Part shown: one piece after another, positions 1-11,540 of the stretch
Layout of the letters: each line of letters opens with the position of its first letter
Position numbering within the stretch: the first letter of the stretch is position 1
From: Megascapheus bottae
Taxonomy: Eukaryota > Chordata > Mammalia > Rodentia > Geomyidae
Assembly: GCA_024803745.1 (NCBI GenBank)
Contig: JANJXV010000004.1
Coordinates: 55,308,358 to 55,372,357, forward strand
DNA: 64,000 bases
Reading direction: 5' to 3'
Program-made: the position numbers and the translations under genes
The notes under the pieces: generated by a model
What the model saw: only the letters and a program-made list of their open reading frames with translations
Database searches by the model: none
What the model was told of the DNA's origin: nothing

Positions 1-1283
1 AAAACAAGACCTTTTTATTTGTGTTAGTCCTTTACATTTTCTGCTTTTGTTTGTATCACTGATAAATACTCTACTTTATTCTAGAAAATAAATAATATAC
101 ATTATAAACAGATAAGTAATACAAATATTGGAGGTACCACTATTCATGAATATCTACATTGGTCATTCACAACTATCAAATTCACCAATTTAACCCCTTA
201 TATAAGATGGTGTATGTTCATATCTCTTATATTTTAAATCATCTCTATATTACTTACAGGCCTTCATGCAATGGAAATCATATATAAATGGTTGGTTGTT
301 ATACTATAATGTTAAGGGAATAGTGACAAGAAAAAGGTTGTCTAGTGTAGATAATAATATTTCATAGATTTCTGATTTCCCTGTTGCTTGAATCTGTAAA
401 CACAGAATCTACAGATATAGAAAACCAGTATGTGTGCAATAAAGTGATTTTTAAAAGCATTGATAACAATCCATCACTAAAAACAAAAACCTAGAGGCAG
501 CTGGCCTAGAAAGAACAAGTCCCGAATGGATCTTGGAGCTAGAGGTCAGAGGGCTTCACAAGGAATTTTACAAGACAAAATAGAACTGATAAATTATATT
601 ACAGATTTGACCATGTGGAAAATTACATAGAGAGCCATTTCATGAAGCTATTAGGAGGTAAGAGACTTACTATGTACTAAAGAAAGTTAAGCAAATGAAA
701 AATGAATATTATGAACTCATGAAAAGAAATAAAAAATACATAAGAAAATGCAATTATAGTATATTACCAATATCCACTTAGTGATGGTCATGAAAACAAT
801 AAATATTTAGATAAAAATTAAAATGTGATTACATAAAAAGACTCAAGAAAGAAAATAAATCAAAAACACTTCGTGCAATTACTTAAAATACTAAAGTTGG
901 TAATAAAACAATGAGATATTAATATTAGTTTTCACTATCAAAAAACATAAAATTCAAAAAAGTCCCTATACAAGACTCAAAGGTAGTTCTGCTTTGGAAT
1001 AAGGTTATTGCAGGCTTGGTAAAAAAGAATTATTGCTTTTTAAGGCCATTTAGACAATAATGATTTATAAAATATCAGCATGTAAAAATTTCAAATTATG
1101 TCCTGATAAAAATAAAAATGACTTTTAAAGTTATAGCAAATTACATAGAGAAATACATATATTAAATATTTTTTAAATAATAGTTGATAATGTAGGAAAA
1201 TATTCAAGTATATTAAGACAAAACAGGAGAACACAGGTTGCTCAAAAACATTTACAACTGTAATTATTAAAAATAAATTTACC
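1..1283. other. AT-rich non-genic stretch
   Basis: This is very AT-rich sequence with no long open frame, no RNA gene and no clear SINE. Scattered A-rich stretches around 540-1260 could be a badly decayed L1, but I cannot align them to any L1 segment by eye. Confidence 0.6.
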
Positions 1284-1530
1284 AGCTGGGCACCAATGGC
1301 TCATACCTATAATCCTAGCTACTCAGAAGGCTGAGATCTGGGAATCACAGATCAAAGCCAGTTGGGACAGGAAAGCCCATGAGATTGTTTTCTCTAATGA
1401 CAGCAAAAAGACAGAAGCATAGCTGTGGCTCAAGTACTAAAGTGGTAGCCAGGAGTACAAATGTTCAGGGACAGCACCCAAGACCTGAGTTCAAGTCCTA
1501 GGACCAAAACAAAAAGAAAAATAAATAAAG
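1284..1530 (+). mobile_element. 7SL-Geo dimeric SINE
   Basis: The left half begins GCTGGGCACC and carries CTCATACCTATAATCC and a pol III B-box-like region (GATCAAAGCC). The right half is Geo-like (GTGGCTCAAGTACTAAAGTG), and an A-rich tail closes the element. It is complete but moderately diverged. Confidence 0.85.
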
Positions 1531-2317
1531 TTAGCACATTCCAATATATGTGTCTTTGTTACCTTCAAATCTAGATAGAAATACATCAAAATGGATTTTA
1601 ATATATTTATAGCATTTATTCTATCATATTTTTATATATTGATAGCAAAAGTAGCCATCCCTATAAAACAAATCAATAGTGGCTTTAATGTCATTGTTTA
1701 TTTAAACATTTGGAAACCTGTATTAAGAGACATTTTACAAACTTAGTAGTAGTTAGGGAGATTCAACATGTCAGTGTGATCTAAACGGATGAAAATGACA
1801 ACTATTAACTTTTAAGGAAAAGGCAAACAACACATAAGAAACCATCATCAATAGTCTATTGCTTTGAATGAGACTTTTTTTAACTACCCATGGGGACACA
1901 TTGATTTCATACGGCATAAAGAGAATTGTTTAAGGGGTTTTCAGACCTTCAGTCCCAATGGAAATTGCTGCCGTATGATCAGATATCCCATGCAACTGGT
2001 GTGATCATAGCAGACTGAAGGACGTATACTATTCCACTTTTACCTGTCCCCTATTATAGGACCTTTCTCCTACAGAAAGCACCACCCACCCAGAAATCCT
2101 GGGCTGTGTCCAATGGTCTCAGGGCTAGCCTATTTGACACAGACAAATCTGTTACTTTCACTTGTGCAGCTCCACCCCACACCTCCATCACCTAGCAGAA
2201 GCCCCAGGAGACACAGTTGAGAATAACTAACCCATAGACTAGAGCTGTCAGTCCTCCACACCTGGCCTGCGCTAGCCCCATCCTGGGTCATAGGGCTTTT
2301 CTGTTTGTCTTTGATTT
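1531..2317. other. Non-genic stretch
   Basis: AT-rich to about 1900, then more balanced. I see no gene, splice-like exon or recognised repeat. Confidence 0.55.
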
Positions 2318-2392
2318 GGGGAGTTGTAGGTTGGGGATGCTAGAGATTAAATCCATGGCCTTATAACCCACTCAGGGACATATCCCCAGTTT
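2318..2392 (-). mobile_element. ID-like SINE monomer relic
   Basis: On the minus strand this ends near CTGGGGATATGTCCCTGAG and contains a decayed B-box region around GATTTAATC. That matches the tRNA-Ala-derived ID pattern without a Geo half. It is old and internally degraded. Confidence 0.5.
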
Positions 2393-2567
2393 AAATTTCT
2401 TCGGGAAATATTAGCTACCAATGCCTGGCAGTGTATTAGGCTCCTTTAAGAACAATGCTGCCAAGCTCTGGTGTCTTGCAGGTAGTGAGGTAAAGGCAGC
2501 CAGCTTGTACATCTAAAATATTTTCTCTCTTGGTCTATCTTTTCTACTCTTTATTTTTCCCTCTCTT

Positions 2568-2612
2568 ACACACATGTGCACACGTGTGCACACACACATA
2601 CTCACACACACG

Positions 2613-2660
<48 letters not shown>
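2568..2660. repeat. (CA)n microsatellite with (CG)n core
   Basis: Interrupted CA repeats surround a run of alternating CG near 2611-2620, followed by about 20 uninterrupted CA units. Open frames across it on both strands are repeat translations and not genes. Alternating purine-pyrimidine DNA of this kind can adopt Z-DNA. Confidence 0.95.
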
Positions 2661-2663
<3 letters not shown>

Positions 2664-3564
2664 AGAATCAAGGCACAGAAGTGGGCCAAAGAAAAGCATT
2701 CCATGTGACAAATATTTGCCTTACCTCCCCAGGAACCAGACATGCCAGCCTGACACCCTCAGTTTAGCCAAGGTCTCTTCTTAGGAGCTTTATGGGGTGT
2801 CAATGAAGAATCTGACTGGACTCCTTACAGAACTATGGAAATACTAGGCATGTCTGAATTCCAGAAGAGAAGCCAATAAGGAGTTATTTTCCTATCCTTC
2901 GTTACACACAAGGACACAGCAGTAAAACCAAGTTGAATACATTGTTCAAAGCCACATGTCTACCGAAGTGGTAGTTTGGCTTCAGTACAAGTGTTCTCTC
3001 CTAAGGCCCAGAGAACTTTCTACTTCTTCCATGGGCGTGTCAGGGCCTCCACGTGGATCTCCTGCTGCCCTGCAACCTTCTATTTCCCAGGCAGGACTGG
3101 AGCTCACTCTCACAGCATTTTCAAGGACACAGCATGGTTTGCTTTTTCAATAGCTGGTGATTCATTCTAGCTTCTCTCACTAGCACGTGAGCTCTGTAAA
3201 TACAGGACGTTGGCAAGCTACCCTTCACGTGTGCTAGTGTGCTCACTAGCACACAGCCCTCAGGAAATGTCCAGAAAATGTCTTGGCTGGGTGGCAATAG
3301 CATTGGAGCCTTTCACGAGCAGGTGATGATTGCTGATTGATTAAGAAAGAGTGAATCTGACCATACGGAAGCTTTACACAGGGGCCTTATAAATTATACT
3401 ATATTAGGTTAAACTCTACACACTGGCCATTTTTTAGAACTAAACTGATCAAATATTGGCAATTTTGCCCAAGTCCATTCAACATAAGAAAAATAATCTA
3501 ATTGAAATAGCCGATAAAATTTGCAAAACATTCCCCTGGCGGAGGGGTTAAAATCTTCACTCTT
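2661..3564. other. Unique non-genic stretch
   Basis: Balanced base composition. Short open frames of 60-80 codons occur in several frames and none is recognisable. No repeat family was recognised. Confidence 0.55.
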
Positions 3565-3800
3565 GGATATCTTTCTTTTTCTTGTGCCACTTCTTGGGCT
3601 TGAACTCAGCCCTGGGTCCTTAGCCTTTTCAATCAAGGCTGGCCCTCTAATCATTTGAGCTATACTTCACTTTTGGTGTATTTGGTGATTAATTGGAGAT
3701 AAGAGTCTCATAGACTTTTCTACCTGGTCTGGTTTTGAACCTGGATCCTGAGGTCTTAGCTTCTTAAGTAGATAGGATTATAGACATAACATCTAGCTTC
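3565..3800 (-). mobile_element. 7SL-Geo dimeric SINE
   Basis: Reverse-complement order: Geo tail (GGGCTTGAACTCAGCCCTG), the linker GTGATTAATTGGAGATAAG, and a 7SL head (AGTAGATAGGATTATAGAC). It is diverged, and no clear target-site duplication was seen. Confidence 0.8.
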
Positions 3801-4064
3801 TGTGTATCTTTCATTAATCAATTTATGCCTATTAAATTTCAATTTTTGAAATACTCAAAAAGTCTATGATCTTCAATAGTATCCCAAAGTCCAAACCAAA
3901 AAAGAAAAATGATTACAACAACTTTATTCAGCTGTGCGTGTCCAGGGTCTCGTGCAAGAGCACCAACTGATAAAAGGCACCAGAAACTATGGTAAACTGA
4001 ATCAGTTGTACATCTCAATCTTTGTGGATGGAAATAGAAAGAAAAAAAGCTAAGAAAATCCCTG

Positions 4065-4290
4065 GGGCTAGGCATTGCTGGTTCATACCTATAATCCTAC
4101 CTACTTAGAAGACTGAGACTTAGGGACCTTGGTTCAAAGCCAGCCCAGGCAGAAAAGTCCATGAGACTCTCATCTCCAACAAACTACTCAGAAAGAAAAC
4201 TGTCTTAAGCACAAAGAGGCTCAGGGACAGTGCCCAGAACCTGAGTTCAAGTCCCAGCACCTACAAAAACAAACCCAAACAAACCCCATA
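4065..4290 (+). mobile_element. 7SL-Geo dimeric SINE
   Basis: The left half reads GGTTCATACCTATAATCC and carries the B-box-like GGTTCAAAGCC. The Geo half is shortened (AGGGACAGTGCCCAGAACC), and the tail is A-rich. Confidence 0.82.
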
Positions 4291-5486
4291 GCCTGGTAAA
4301 CTGAGATTTCAATTAACAGCAATTTCCTAATGTTCTTGCATCCTGTCTTCTGTTCCCAGGAACCCTTGGTCCTGATAGTTTGGTTATCATCCTGACTTGT
4401 GAAAGGACTATCAATATTGGATCTTGTTGCCCCAATAGATAAGAATGTTCTCAAGCTGGCAGGTTTCGTTGGCCTGTGATGCCTCTGAATTGAAGGCAGC
4501 AGAAGTAGCTGACAATGTAATTTATCCATATTTCACCTGGAAGCAGTATCATTTCTTTTGAGTTCTCTAGAGACCCAAGCCTGGAAAAAGGTCCAAGATG
4601 CCTGTCAGCGCAAACACTGCCTATCATATTTTATTACATGGGATAAAACATAAGAGTTTATGCTCCATTAGCAAAAGGTTTCATTTTTCGCTCTAGGAAG
4701 GTGGTTCAACATTACAACATCTTATCTTGTTCTTTCTGATGTTTTTTAATATAAACTGCCTGAAAATTCCCCACTTCCACCCCTACGCCCACTGCCCCAG
4801 GCACCTAAAGCTATAGTATCAGATTTTTACAGTTTGAGATAATGCGGTATTGTGAAGATTGCCAATATATATGAGGCATATATATTTTTTAATAATAAAA
4901 CTGCAGCCTGATAAAAAGAAGAAGTTTGCTCTCTAGTGGCTGACTTACAAAAGGCTCTGAATATCACACAATAAGCTCTCTTAGCAAAGGACACTTAACA
5001 ACAAATATAACATGGTCTGTATAATTCTTTTGGTTTTATTGATTTTTTTAATTTTCCTTACCCTGTAAAACTACATCATAGCAAACGTTTTGTGGAGGTT
5101 TTTCCCCCAATTAAAATATTTCCTATCATTAAGTTATTTCAGCTCTAACTTCTTAGTGTAGCAATTATGTTTCTGGTGTGTTTTATTAGACTATTGTACC
5201 TTCAGAACACTCTGTGGATTAGTTTAATACCATATAATTAATGTCTCTTATAGACACATTGCCCAATAGTATAATTTCATTAGAGCTTTTTAAGCCATTT
5301 TTAGTTCATTACAGAAAGATAATATAAATTCAGGGAGAAATGGTATAATTATTAATATGGTACTAATTAATATCATTTTATTACTCCTTTTTCTACAGCA
5401 ACTCAATTTATAAAAATGTGACTATAACATGAATTATAAAACAAGGAAAGTTTATTTTGTGTTCCCTCTTAAGCATCCACCATCTT
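4291..5486. other. AT-rich unique stretch, possible conserved noncoding DNA
   Basis: No SINE or microsatellite for about 1.2 kb. The part from 4740 to 5400 is rich in TAATTA/ATTAAT-type homeodomain-like words and has no coding potential. Its texture resembles conserved enhancer DNA, but that is inference only. Confidence 0.35.
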
Positions 5487-5985
5487 CTTTGTTTTCTTTT
5501 TTAAATTTTTTCTTGCTTATTGTAATGTAAAAAAGGGTTACAGTTACATTCGCCAGATAGTAGGTGCATTACTTCTCACACATTGATACCCCTTCTCATG
5601 TTTTTATTCAATTTCCCTCCCTCCCCCTCCCAATCATCTTGTTTTCCCCCCTTCCCGTTCCTATTTCAAATAATCAAATAGACATATATACAATATACCA
5701 AATAACAAAGTCAGATACAGTAACAATATGAGATTAACCAAAGGGCAACAAAAGAGAAGAGAAATAACATGTTATATTAAGAACAACAATCACACAAGAT
5801 AAAGCTCTTGTTTCCATATCCTGGAGATCCTATCATTTAGTCTCATCCTATATGACCTTATGTATCTAGGTTTTGAGCTATTGTAATCCTCTGCTAGGAG
5901 AGTTCTAGATGTGCACTAATTGTTACAAATGAGGGAAACCATTGAGCCTATGCTCCTTTCAGTCTGCCTTACTTCATCTGTGTTT
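5487..5985 (-). mobile_element. L1 3' end, 5'-truncated
   Basis: The minus strand carries an L1 3' UTR: a T-rich tail at the left edge, then the G-rich polypurine tract (seen here as CCCTCCCTCCCCCTCCC), then sequence shared with the copies at 14757, 17425 and 32306. Little or no ORF2 remains. The element is 5'-truncated, as most L1 copies are. Confidence 0.8.
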
Positions 5986-6797
5986 TACCTCTATGTTAGT
6001 CTTACACTAGTCTGTCTCTGTCATCCCAAGTCCATTATTATTTTTTCCAACATTCTTCTGTAGCCTTGATCCAGATCATCGGCAACTGAACCACACCACT
6101 AGCCCTCGAATCCAGAGTTCAATGCTTCAAAAAGGAATGGGATTACCTAAGAAGCTTTCCACAAACAGCAAACATACTTTAAAGGATTTACAAATCCGTA
6201 TATTTTACCTATGAGAAAGGATCCATACAGCTTACAAAGGTTTATTTTTGTCAGGAGGTCGGAGCCATGGTGAAAGTTAAATATTGGAGAATGCAAAGAG
6301 GGACTTAAAGGGCAGGGATATGGGCATAAAAGGCAGCATGACGGGTCCTGGAGACAGGCATTGATGTAATCTGATTTGCATTTCTCAAGTGTATTCTGGC
6401 TACTATGGGTGGAGAAAGTAGCTCAATGAAGATGAGGGCAGAAACAGGAAAACACCTTTGGAAGCAGACAGTAAACAGAAGACAATTGCATGGACAAGGG
6501 TGATAGCGATGGGTTGTCAATAGTGCATGGATTTCCAATTATTTCCAAGACAGAGTTAAATGGGAACGGGTTAGAGGTGTGGTGAGCTTCAGCTCAGCAT
6601 CAGGGTGGAAGGTAACGGTGCTTTTCAGGATTAGGCAATTCATGAATCCCAGGTAAACTGGGAAAGCCGCTAATGAGGAGGTGAGGGCCAAAGGAAATGT
6701 TCAGGCCGATGGTGAGGCAGTGGTGATGTAGGATGATCCCTGTCAACTGGGGATATCTGTCCAGCCGAATTTCCTCCTGTTAGAAATCTGGAACTTT
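5986..6797. other. Non-genic stretch
   Basis: No recognised repeat. A 77-codon open frame on the minus strand resembles nothing I know. Confidence 0.5.
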
Positions 6798-7035
6798 GCC
6801 GGGTGAGGTGGCTCATGCCTGTAATCCTAGCTACTCAGGAGGCTGAGATCTGAGGATCAAGGTTCAAAGCCAGCCCAAGCACAAAAGGACCTGAGACTCA
6901 TCTCCAATTAACCTCTAGAAAATGGGAAGTGGGGCTCGGCTCAAGTGGTAGGGTGGTAGCCTTGAGCTGAAGAGCTCAGGGACAGTGCCCAGGCTGAGCT
7001 CAAGTCCCAAAATCCACCCAAAACAAAAGAGGAAA
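6798..7035 (+). mobile_element. 7SL-Geo dimeric SINE
   Basis: Near-consensus left half (GCCGGGTGAGGTGGCTCATG, CTACTCAGGAGGCTGAGATC) with the linker ATCTCCAATTAACC. The Geo half ends GCTCAAGTCCC before an A-rich tail. Its good preservation suggests a fairly young copy. Confidence 0.9.
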
Positions 7036-7512
7036 AGAAAACAAAGAAATGTGGAACATAAAAAGTGAAGTCAAGACTAGTGCTTTATCTTTAATCTTCA
7101 GGATGTAAATGAAACTTAAAGGATAGTCCAAGGGGAAAATTTGGATGGAGAATTGAAGAGGCTGGGACCAGCTCTGAAGCACTGACATTTAAAATTGAAA
7201 AGGAGGCCTTCCTGTAAATGCAGGCTTGTGCCAACTCAAAGATTGTGCAGGCTCTCAGATACCCCACTAAACCATCATCAAGTCAGTGTTCCGTGAAAAA
7301 CCAGACAATGCCCTCTAGCCAGTCATAGCTCCTATTTCTGATTTCCAACCATGACTTCCATTATGAACAAGACATCATCCTTTACCACTGTAGCCTCTCC
7401 ACACCAGGGCTTCTGGCCCTCTTTCCCTGCTTGAGGAAATGCCATTAAAATTATTTTGTAATTTGCTTCTAATGCAGTGAAGATGGGGGAGATGAAGAAT
7501 TAATACTATCTA

Positions 7513-7937
7513 GCCTGGCACAGCGGCTCACGCCTGTAATCCTAGCTACTCAGGAGGCTGAGATCTGAGGATCACGGCTCAAAGGCAGCTGGGGCACTAA
7601 AAAGTCCATGAGACTATTATTTCCAATTAAAACTGAAAGTGGGAGCTGGGAGTTTGGCCTAGTGGTAGAGTGCTTGCCTAGAATGCCTGAAGACCCAGGT
7701 TTGATTCCTCGGTACCACACACAGAGAAAAAAGCCAGAAGTGGTGCTGTGGCTCAAGTGGTAGAGTTCTAGCCTTGAGAAAACCCAAGGACAGTGCTTAG
7801 GCCCTGAGCTCCAGGCCCAGGACTGGCAAAAAAAGAAAAAAACCTAAAAGTGGCTCTGTGGTTTAAGAGGTAGGGTGGTAGCCTTGAGCTCAGGGACAAT
7901 GCCTAGGCCCAGAGTTCAAGCCCCATGATTGACAAAA
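7513..7937 (+). mobile_element. 7SL-Geo SINE interrupted by an IDL-Geo insertion
   Basis: The 7SL left half occupies 7513-7642. The Geo right half resumes at 7841 (AAAAGTGGCTCTGTGG) and ends near 7935. A complete IDL-Geo sits between them. The short repeats AACTGAAAGTGG (about 7631-7642) and AACCTAAAAGTGG (7841-7853) flank it and look like the duplication made by that insertion. The element's own tail has grown into the GA/GAAA microsatellite that follows. Confidence 0.9.
7643..7840 (+). mobile_element. IDL-Geo SINE nested in a 7SL-Geo SINE
   Basis: The left ID-like half (AGTTTGGCCTAGTGGTAGAG, GTTTGATTCCTCGGTACCAC) is followed by a short A-rich linker, then Geo (GTGCTGTGGCTCAAGTGG), ending GGACTGGC plus an A tail. 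It is inserted at the monomer junction of the host SINE and is therefore younger than the host. Confidence 0.92.
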
Positions 7938-7938
7938 G

Positions 7939-8010
<72 letters not shown>

Positions 8011-8038
8011 AGGGAGGGAGGAAGGAAGGAAGGAAGGA

Positions 8039-8114
<76 letters not shown>

Positions 8115-8115
8115 A
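7935..8115. repeat. Compound (GA)n-(GGGA)n-(GGAA)n-(GAAA)n microsatellite
   Basis: About 180 bases of pure purine on the plus strand, stepping through four related repeat units. It starts at the A-rich tail of the preceding SINE, a common birthplace for microsatellites. Open frames over it (poly-RE/KE and poly-SLSF) are artefacts. Such a mirror-repeat purine tract could form triplex DNA. Confidence 0.95.
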
Positions 8116-8268
8116 TTAGTACTATCTGGTGGACAACTGCCTAGCTTAGATGGGAAATCCAACTTTTTCTAGCCCACTGAGCTCCCATCTCTGAGGCAAA
8201 TATATAGCACTCTTATCTCCACCATCTAAGTTCGTGAGAACTCTCTACATGCTAAATTAAACTTTAAG

Positions 8269-8495
8269 AAGGCAAGGCCAAGGCCGGGAGTTTGGCCTAG
8301 TGGTAGAGAGCTTGCCTAGCATGCACGAGGACCCAGGTTCGATTCCTCGGTACCACATGCATAGAAAAAAGCTGGAAGTGGTGCTGAGGCTCAAGTGGTA
8401 GAGCTCTAACCTTGAGAAAGTCCAAGGACAGTGCTCAGGCCCTGACCTCAAGCCCAGAATGGGCAAAAAAAAAAAAAAAAAAAGGCAAGGCCAAG
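8269..8495 (+). mobile_element. Young IDL-Geo SINE with perfect 14-bp target-site duplication
   Basis: The element body is 8283-8481. The ID-like half (GGAGTTTGGCCTAGTGGTAG, GGTTCGATTCCTCGGTACC) and the Geo half are near consensus and end in a pure A tail. The sequence AAGGCAAGGCCAAG occurs at 8269-8282 and, unchanged, at 8482-8495. A perfect duplication and intact A tail point to a recent insertion. Confidence 0.96.
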
Positions 8496-9960
8496 TTATA
8501 CAAGGATGTTATGCTGCCGGATTCTTATTGAGACTTACCAGATGAGTCTAGCAAGTTGGTAAGTCTCCCATCCAGTTCTGAATGGTCAAAAGTTAAAATA
8601 AAAGAAGCTCTAAGGGGCTTCTACTACTTACCTCATTTTACAGATGCTCCGCTACAAAAGGGAGAAAAGGCAAGCAGCCCAGAGATTAGATACTACTTAT
8701 AGAATGATAAAAGATTCACATTCTCTACTTAGTCCTTAAGACTTCCGATAAACATCTAATTTCCCTCAATATTTACCCACTTTGGTTTCGATCGATGTGA
8801 ATGTTTGCATTTCCAAAGGACATTAAGGAAAAGTAGACCTGAGGGTAAGGAACTCACAAAAAGGTAAAGCAAAATGGATTTCACAGATTATTTAAATTCT
8901 GAATCACTCCAAGAGAGAATAAGAAAAGTAAATATCCATACTTGAAAGCAGAACTCAAATAGAAGGGAAGACCCCCATTGTTTTGTGTGCATATGGAGAA
9001 TTTTGGTATAGCCTCCAAATTATGATAGATCTTCAAGAAGTATTTCTTATTGTGTATATTGTCCTATAATAAAGAGGATAGATTAAATATAGGCTAGAGA
9101 CCAGATGTGGAGGACATGAAGAAAAGGAGAGAAATCACATTGTTTGATATATTTTCCCTAGTGTCCCCCATTGCCTTAGCAACCACTTCCTCTCCATACA
9201 CTGCACATATTTCCCATATTTATTGTTCTCACAAAGCACACACTATCACACAGGAGAATGAAACATAGTCTGAAGGGCACTCAAAGTTCTACTCAATAAG
9301 GAAGAGATTAATGGCATTGTCCCAAGAGTCAGGGACTGAAGTTCACCTTGCAGAGAAAACACTTAGTTTCTGGTCTTAGTATTACTGCCCATGCCATTAA
9401 GGAGTGAGGCTCTTTCATGAATGCCCTTGGATATTGGAGTACAGTCTCTGTGTCTCTTCTTCCATCTGGAAGGACAAAAATTCATCCTTTGTGGACAAGA
9501 GGTGGAGCAGGCAGTGCACTGCCTCAGTGTAACAAACATTGAGGAAGCAGAACCATTTGCCAAAATAACATAGCTACTGTCTTCCTCAACCTTCTGACAG
9601 TCAACAAGAGAAACGGAATTCATGGGCAGGACGGCTGATGGCTGAGAGCCAAAGACTCAGGTTATCTTGGAGTAAGACGAGTCCTAGAGGTCTTTCAAGC
9701 TTAACTTCTCCTGAATTGCTGAATGGCCGAAATCCCCATCACATCATCGGCTTGAGCAATCATGACTTCTTGTTTGACTCACCAATAACACACATGGAGC
9801 TTGCTACACCTACAGAGCAAAAATGTTGCTATACCTAGAAAGCAATGAAGTCTGAGGGTAGTTTGGACCTCACTGGAACAGAAGTTGTCACAATGCTGAT
9901 TAGCTCCGAGTTTCTCCCTGAGGCTAGCAGGACCATACTCCAGTGCTCCAAAAGCTATTC
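8496..9960. other. Unique non-genic stretch
   Basis: About 1.5 kb without a recognised repeat. Open frames of 66-100 codons (for example 9363-9623 minus, 9638-9838 plus) overlap on both strands and resemble no family I know. I cannot assign a function. Confidence 0.5.
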
Positions 9961-9969
9961 AGTGTTTTC

Positions 9970-10020
9970 TCTGTGTGTGTGTATGTGTGTGTGTATGTGT
10001 GTGTGTGTGTGTGTGTGTCT

Positions 10021-10099
<79 letters not shown>

Positions 10100-10110
10100 T
10101 CTCTCCTGGG
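9970..10110. repeat. (TG)n-(TC)n compound microsatellite
   Basis: TG repeats with two TA interruptions to about 10018 are followed by a nearly pure TC run to about 10107. Four overlapping open frames on both strands are translations of this tract only. Confidence 0.95.
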
Positions 10111-10240
10111 CAAAAGGAGAGAGAATGAGAGATACTTGAGAAACTGAGCACCTGCCTACAACTAGAAAATAAGTAGAACACACAAATATGTGAGGTCATA
10201 GTAATTGTCTATAGAATAGTACCTTTCATTTATATAATAT

Positions 10241-10587
10241 TATGATTTGAATGTATCCTTAAGGCTTATATACTGAAAATCCAATCCCCAATGCAACAAT
10301 GTTGGGAAGTATGGCCTAATGGGAGATAGCAGAGCATGAGGACAGATCAGGAGGGTCTTAACCACCAACAATGATTAGTAAAAGGTTTGAGGCTGTGAGT
10401 TTGTTCTCTTTGGAACACATACATCCTGTGGTACATTCTGGAGCAGCAGCAAGAAGGCCTTCCCCAGATGTTAGATCTGCCATCTTGGACTTCCCAGCCT
10501 CCCAGACTGTGAGACATAGATCTCTGTTCTTCATAAACTATCCAGTCTTAAAATTTCTGTCACAGCAGGCACAAATGGCCTAAGTCA
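10241..10587 (+). mobile_element. Solo LTR relic, MaLR/MLT1-MST type
   Basis: The landmarks of this ancient non-autonomous LTR class appear in order: ATGATTTGAATGTATCC, CCAATCCCCAATGCAACA, GTTGGGAAGTATGGCCT, CATCTTGGACTTCCCAGCCT, ACTGTGAGACA, then a TATCCAGTC...GCAGGCACAAATGGCCTAAG end. Only an LTR-like segment is seen, with no internal viral gene. The subfamily is not resolved. Confidence 0.8.
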
Positions 10588-10627
10588 TCTAGAAATTTGT
10601 ACTTTTGAAAATACTTTTTCCATATCA

Positions 10628-10695
10628 GTAGTAGCTAATATTTATTGAATATTGACTATGCTCATCATACATTGTTTTAGAGGATTTGCATGATA
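10628..10695 (-). mobile_element. MIR relic
   Basis: Read on the plus strand, TAGCTAATATTTATTGAATA followed by CATTGTTTTAGAGG matches the reverse complement of the MIR core and 3' region. The fragment is short and old. Confidence 0.55.
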
Positions 10696-11138
10696 AAACA
10701 TTTGTTTCCTGTATAAGCCATGGTTCCCTAGCTATAAATCAGAAATTATCTCACTTAAGTCTTTATCAGTTTGAAAGGAAAAAGTAAACCTACAGTTCTG
10801 ACCTCTTGCCATTATATGTCCTTTAGGAGTAAAGAAACCAAAAATCACTTTATTTTTTCTCTGGGAAATTATTATATATTCAACTTATTTATTTCACCAT
10901 GGAAATATGCTATCATATATGAAATATATAAATGTAAAGTATATTAAGCTATATTTTTAAAAACTCAATTGACAGTATGTCTTTTAAAAAAGAACAGCTT
11001 GTAAATAAAACATTTGCTTTATTACACTTGTCTGAGTTCAGACAAATTCTACCTGAAAATAAAGTCTCTCCCCTGAAAAAAAAATAGAAAAAAGACTTGC
11101 TGGATACAGATCTTGAGCAAAACATAAAGTTTGGGGGG
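10696..11138. other. AT-rich non-genic stretch
   Basis: Nothing recognised. AT-rich throughout, without open frames. Confidence 0.6.
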
Positions 11139-11341
11139 ACCAGGAGTGTAAGCTAGTGGTAGAGTGCTCATCTAGCATGCACAAAGCCCTGGGTGCAATT
11201 CCTTAGTACAACATACACAAGAAAAAAGCTAGAAGTGGTACTGTGTGTCAAGTAGCAAAGCAATAACCTTGAGCAAAAAATGTCCAAGGCAAGGACAGTG
11301 GCCAGGCCCTGAGGTCAAGCCACAGGGCTGGCAACAACAAC
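11139..11341 (+). mobile_element. IDL-Geo SINE, first of a tandem pair
   Basis: The ID-like half (CTAGTGGTAGAGTGCTCATC) and a diverged Geo half end in GGGCTGGC and an A/CAA-rich tail. The next IDL-Geo starts directly in this tail. Confidence 0.88.
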
Positions 11342-11540
11342 AAAGCCAAGAGTGTGGCCTAGTGGTAGAGTGTTTGCCTACCATGCACAAAGCCCTGGGT
11401 TCAATTCCCTAGTGCCGCATACATATAAAAAAAACAGAAGTGGTGCTGTGGCTCAAGTGGAAGAGTGCTAACCTTGGCAAAGCCCAGGGACAGTGCCTAG
11501 GCTCTGAGTTCATGCTCCAGGACTGAAAAAAAAAATCTTT
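11342..11540 (+). mobile_element. IDL-Geo SINE, second of a tandem pair
   Basis: Same family and orientation as its upstream neighbour (GTGTGGCCTAGTGGTAGAG, GGTGCTGTGGCTCAAGTGG). It probably inserted into the neighbour's A-rich tail, a favoured L1-endonuclease target. Confidence 0.9.

Noticed and set aside
7890..8162. Frames coding for poly-RE, poly-KE and poly-SLSF
   Set aside because: Pure translation of the GA/GAAA microsatellite.
8283..8380. tRNA-like A and B boxes (GTGGTAGAG, GGTTCGATTCC)
   Set aside because: Part of the tRNA-derived half of a SINE. It has no acceptor stem closure and recurs many times in the window, so it is not a tRNA gene.
9100..9960. Possible processed pseudogene or LTR in a SINE-free stretch
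   Set aside because: No frame or landmark matched a gene or LTR family well enough to call.
9845..10199. Cluster of open frames on both strands
   Set aside because: Translation of TG/TC repeats.
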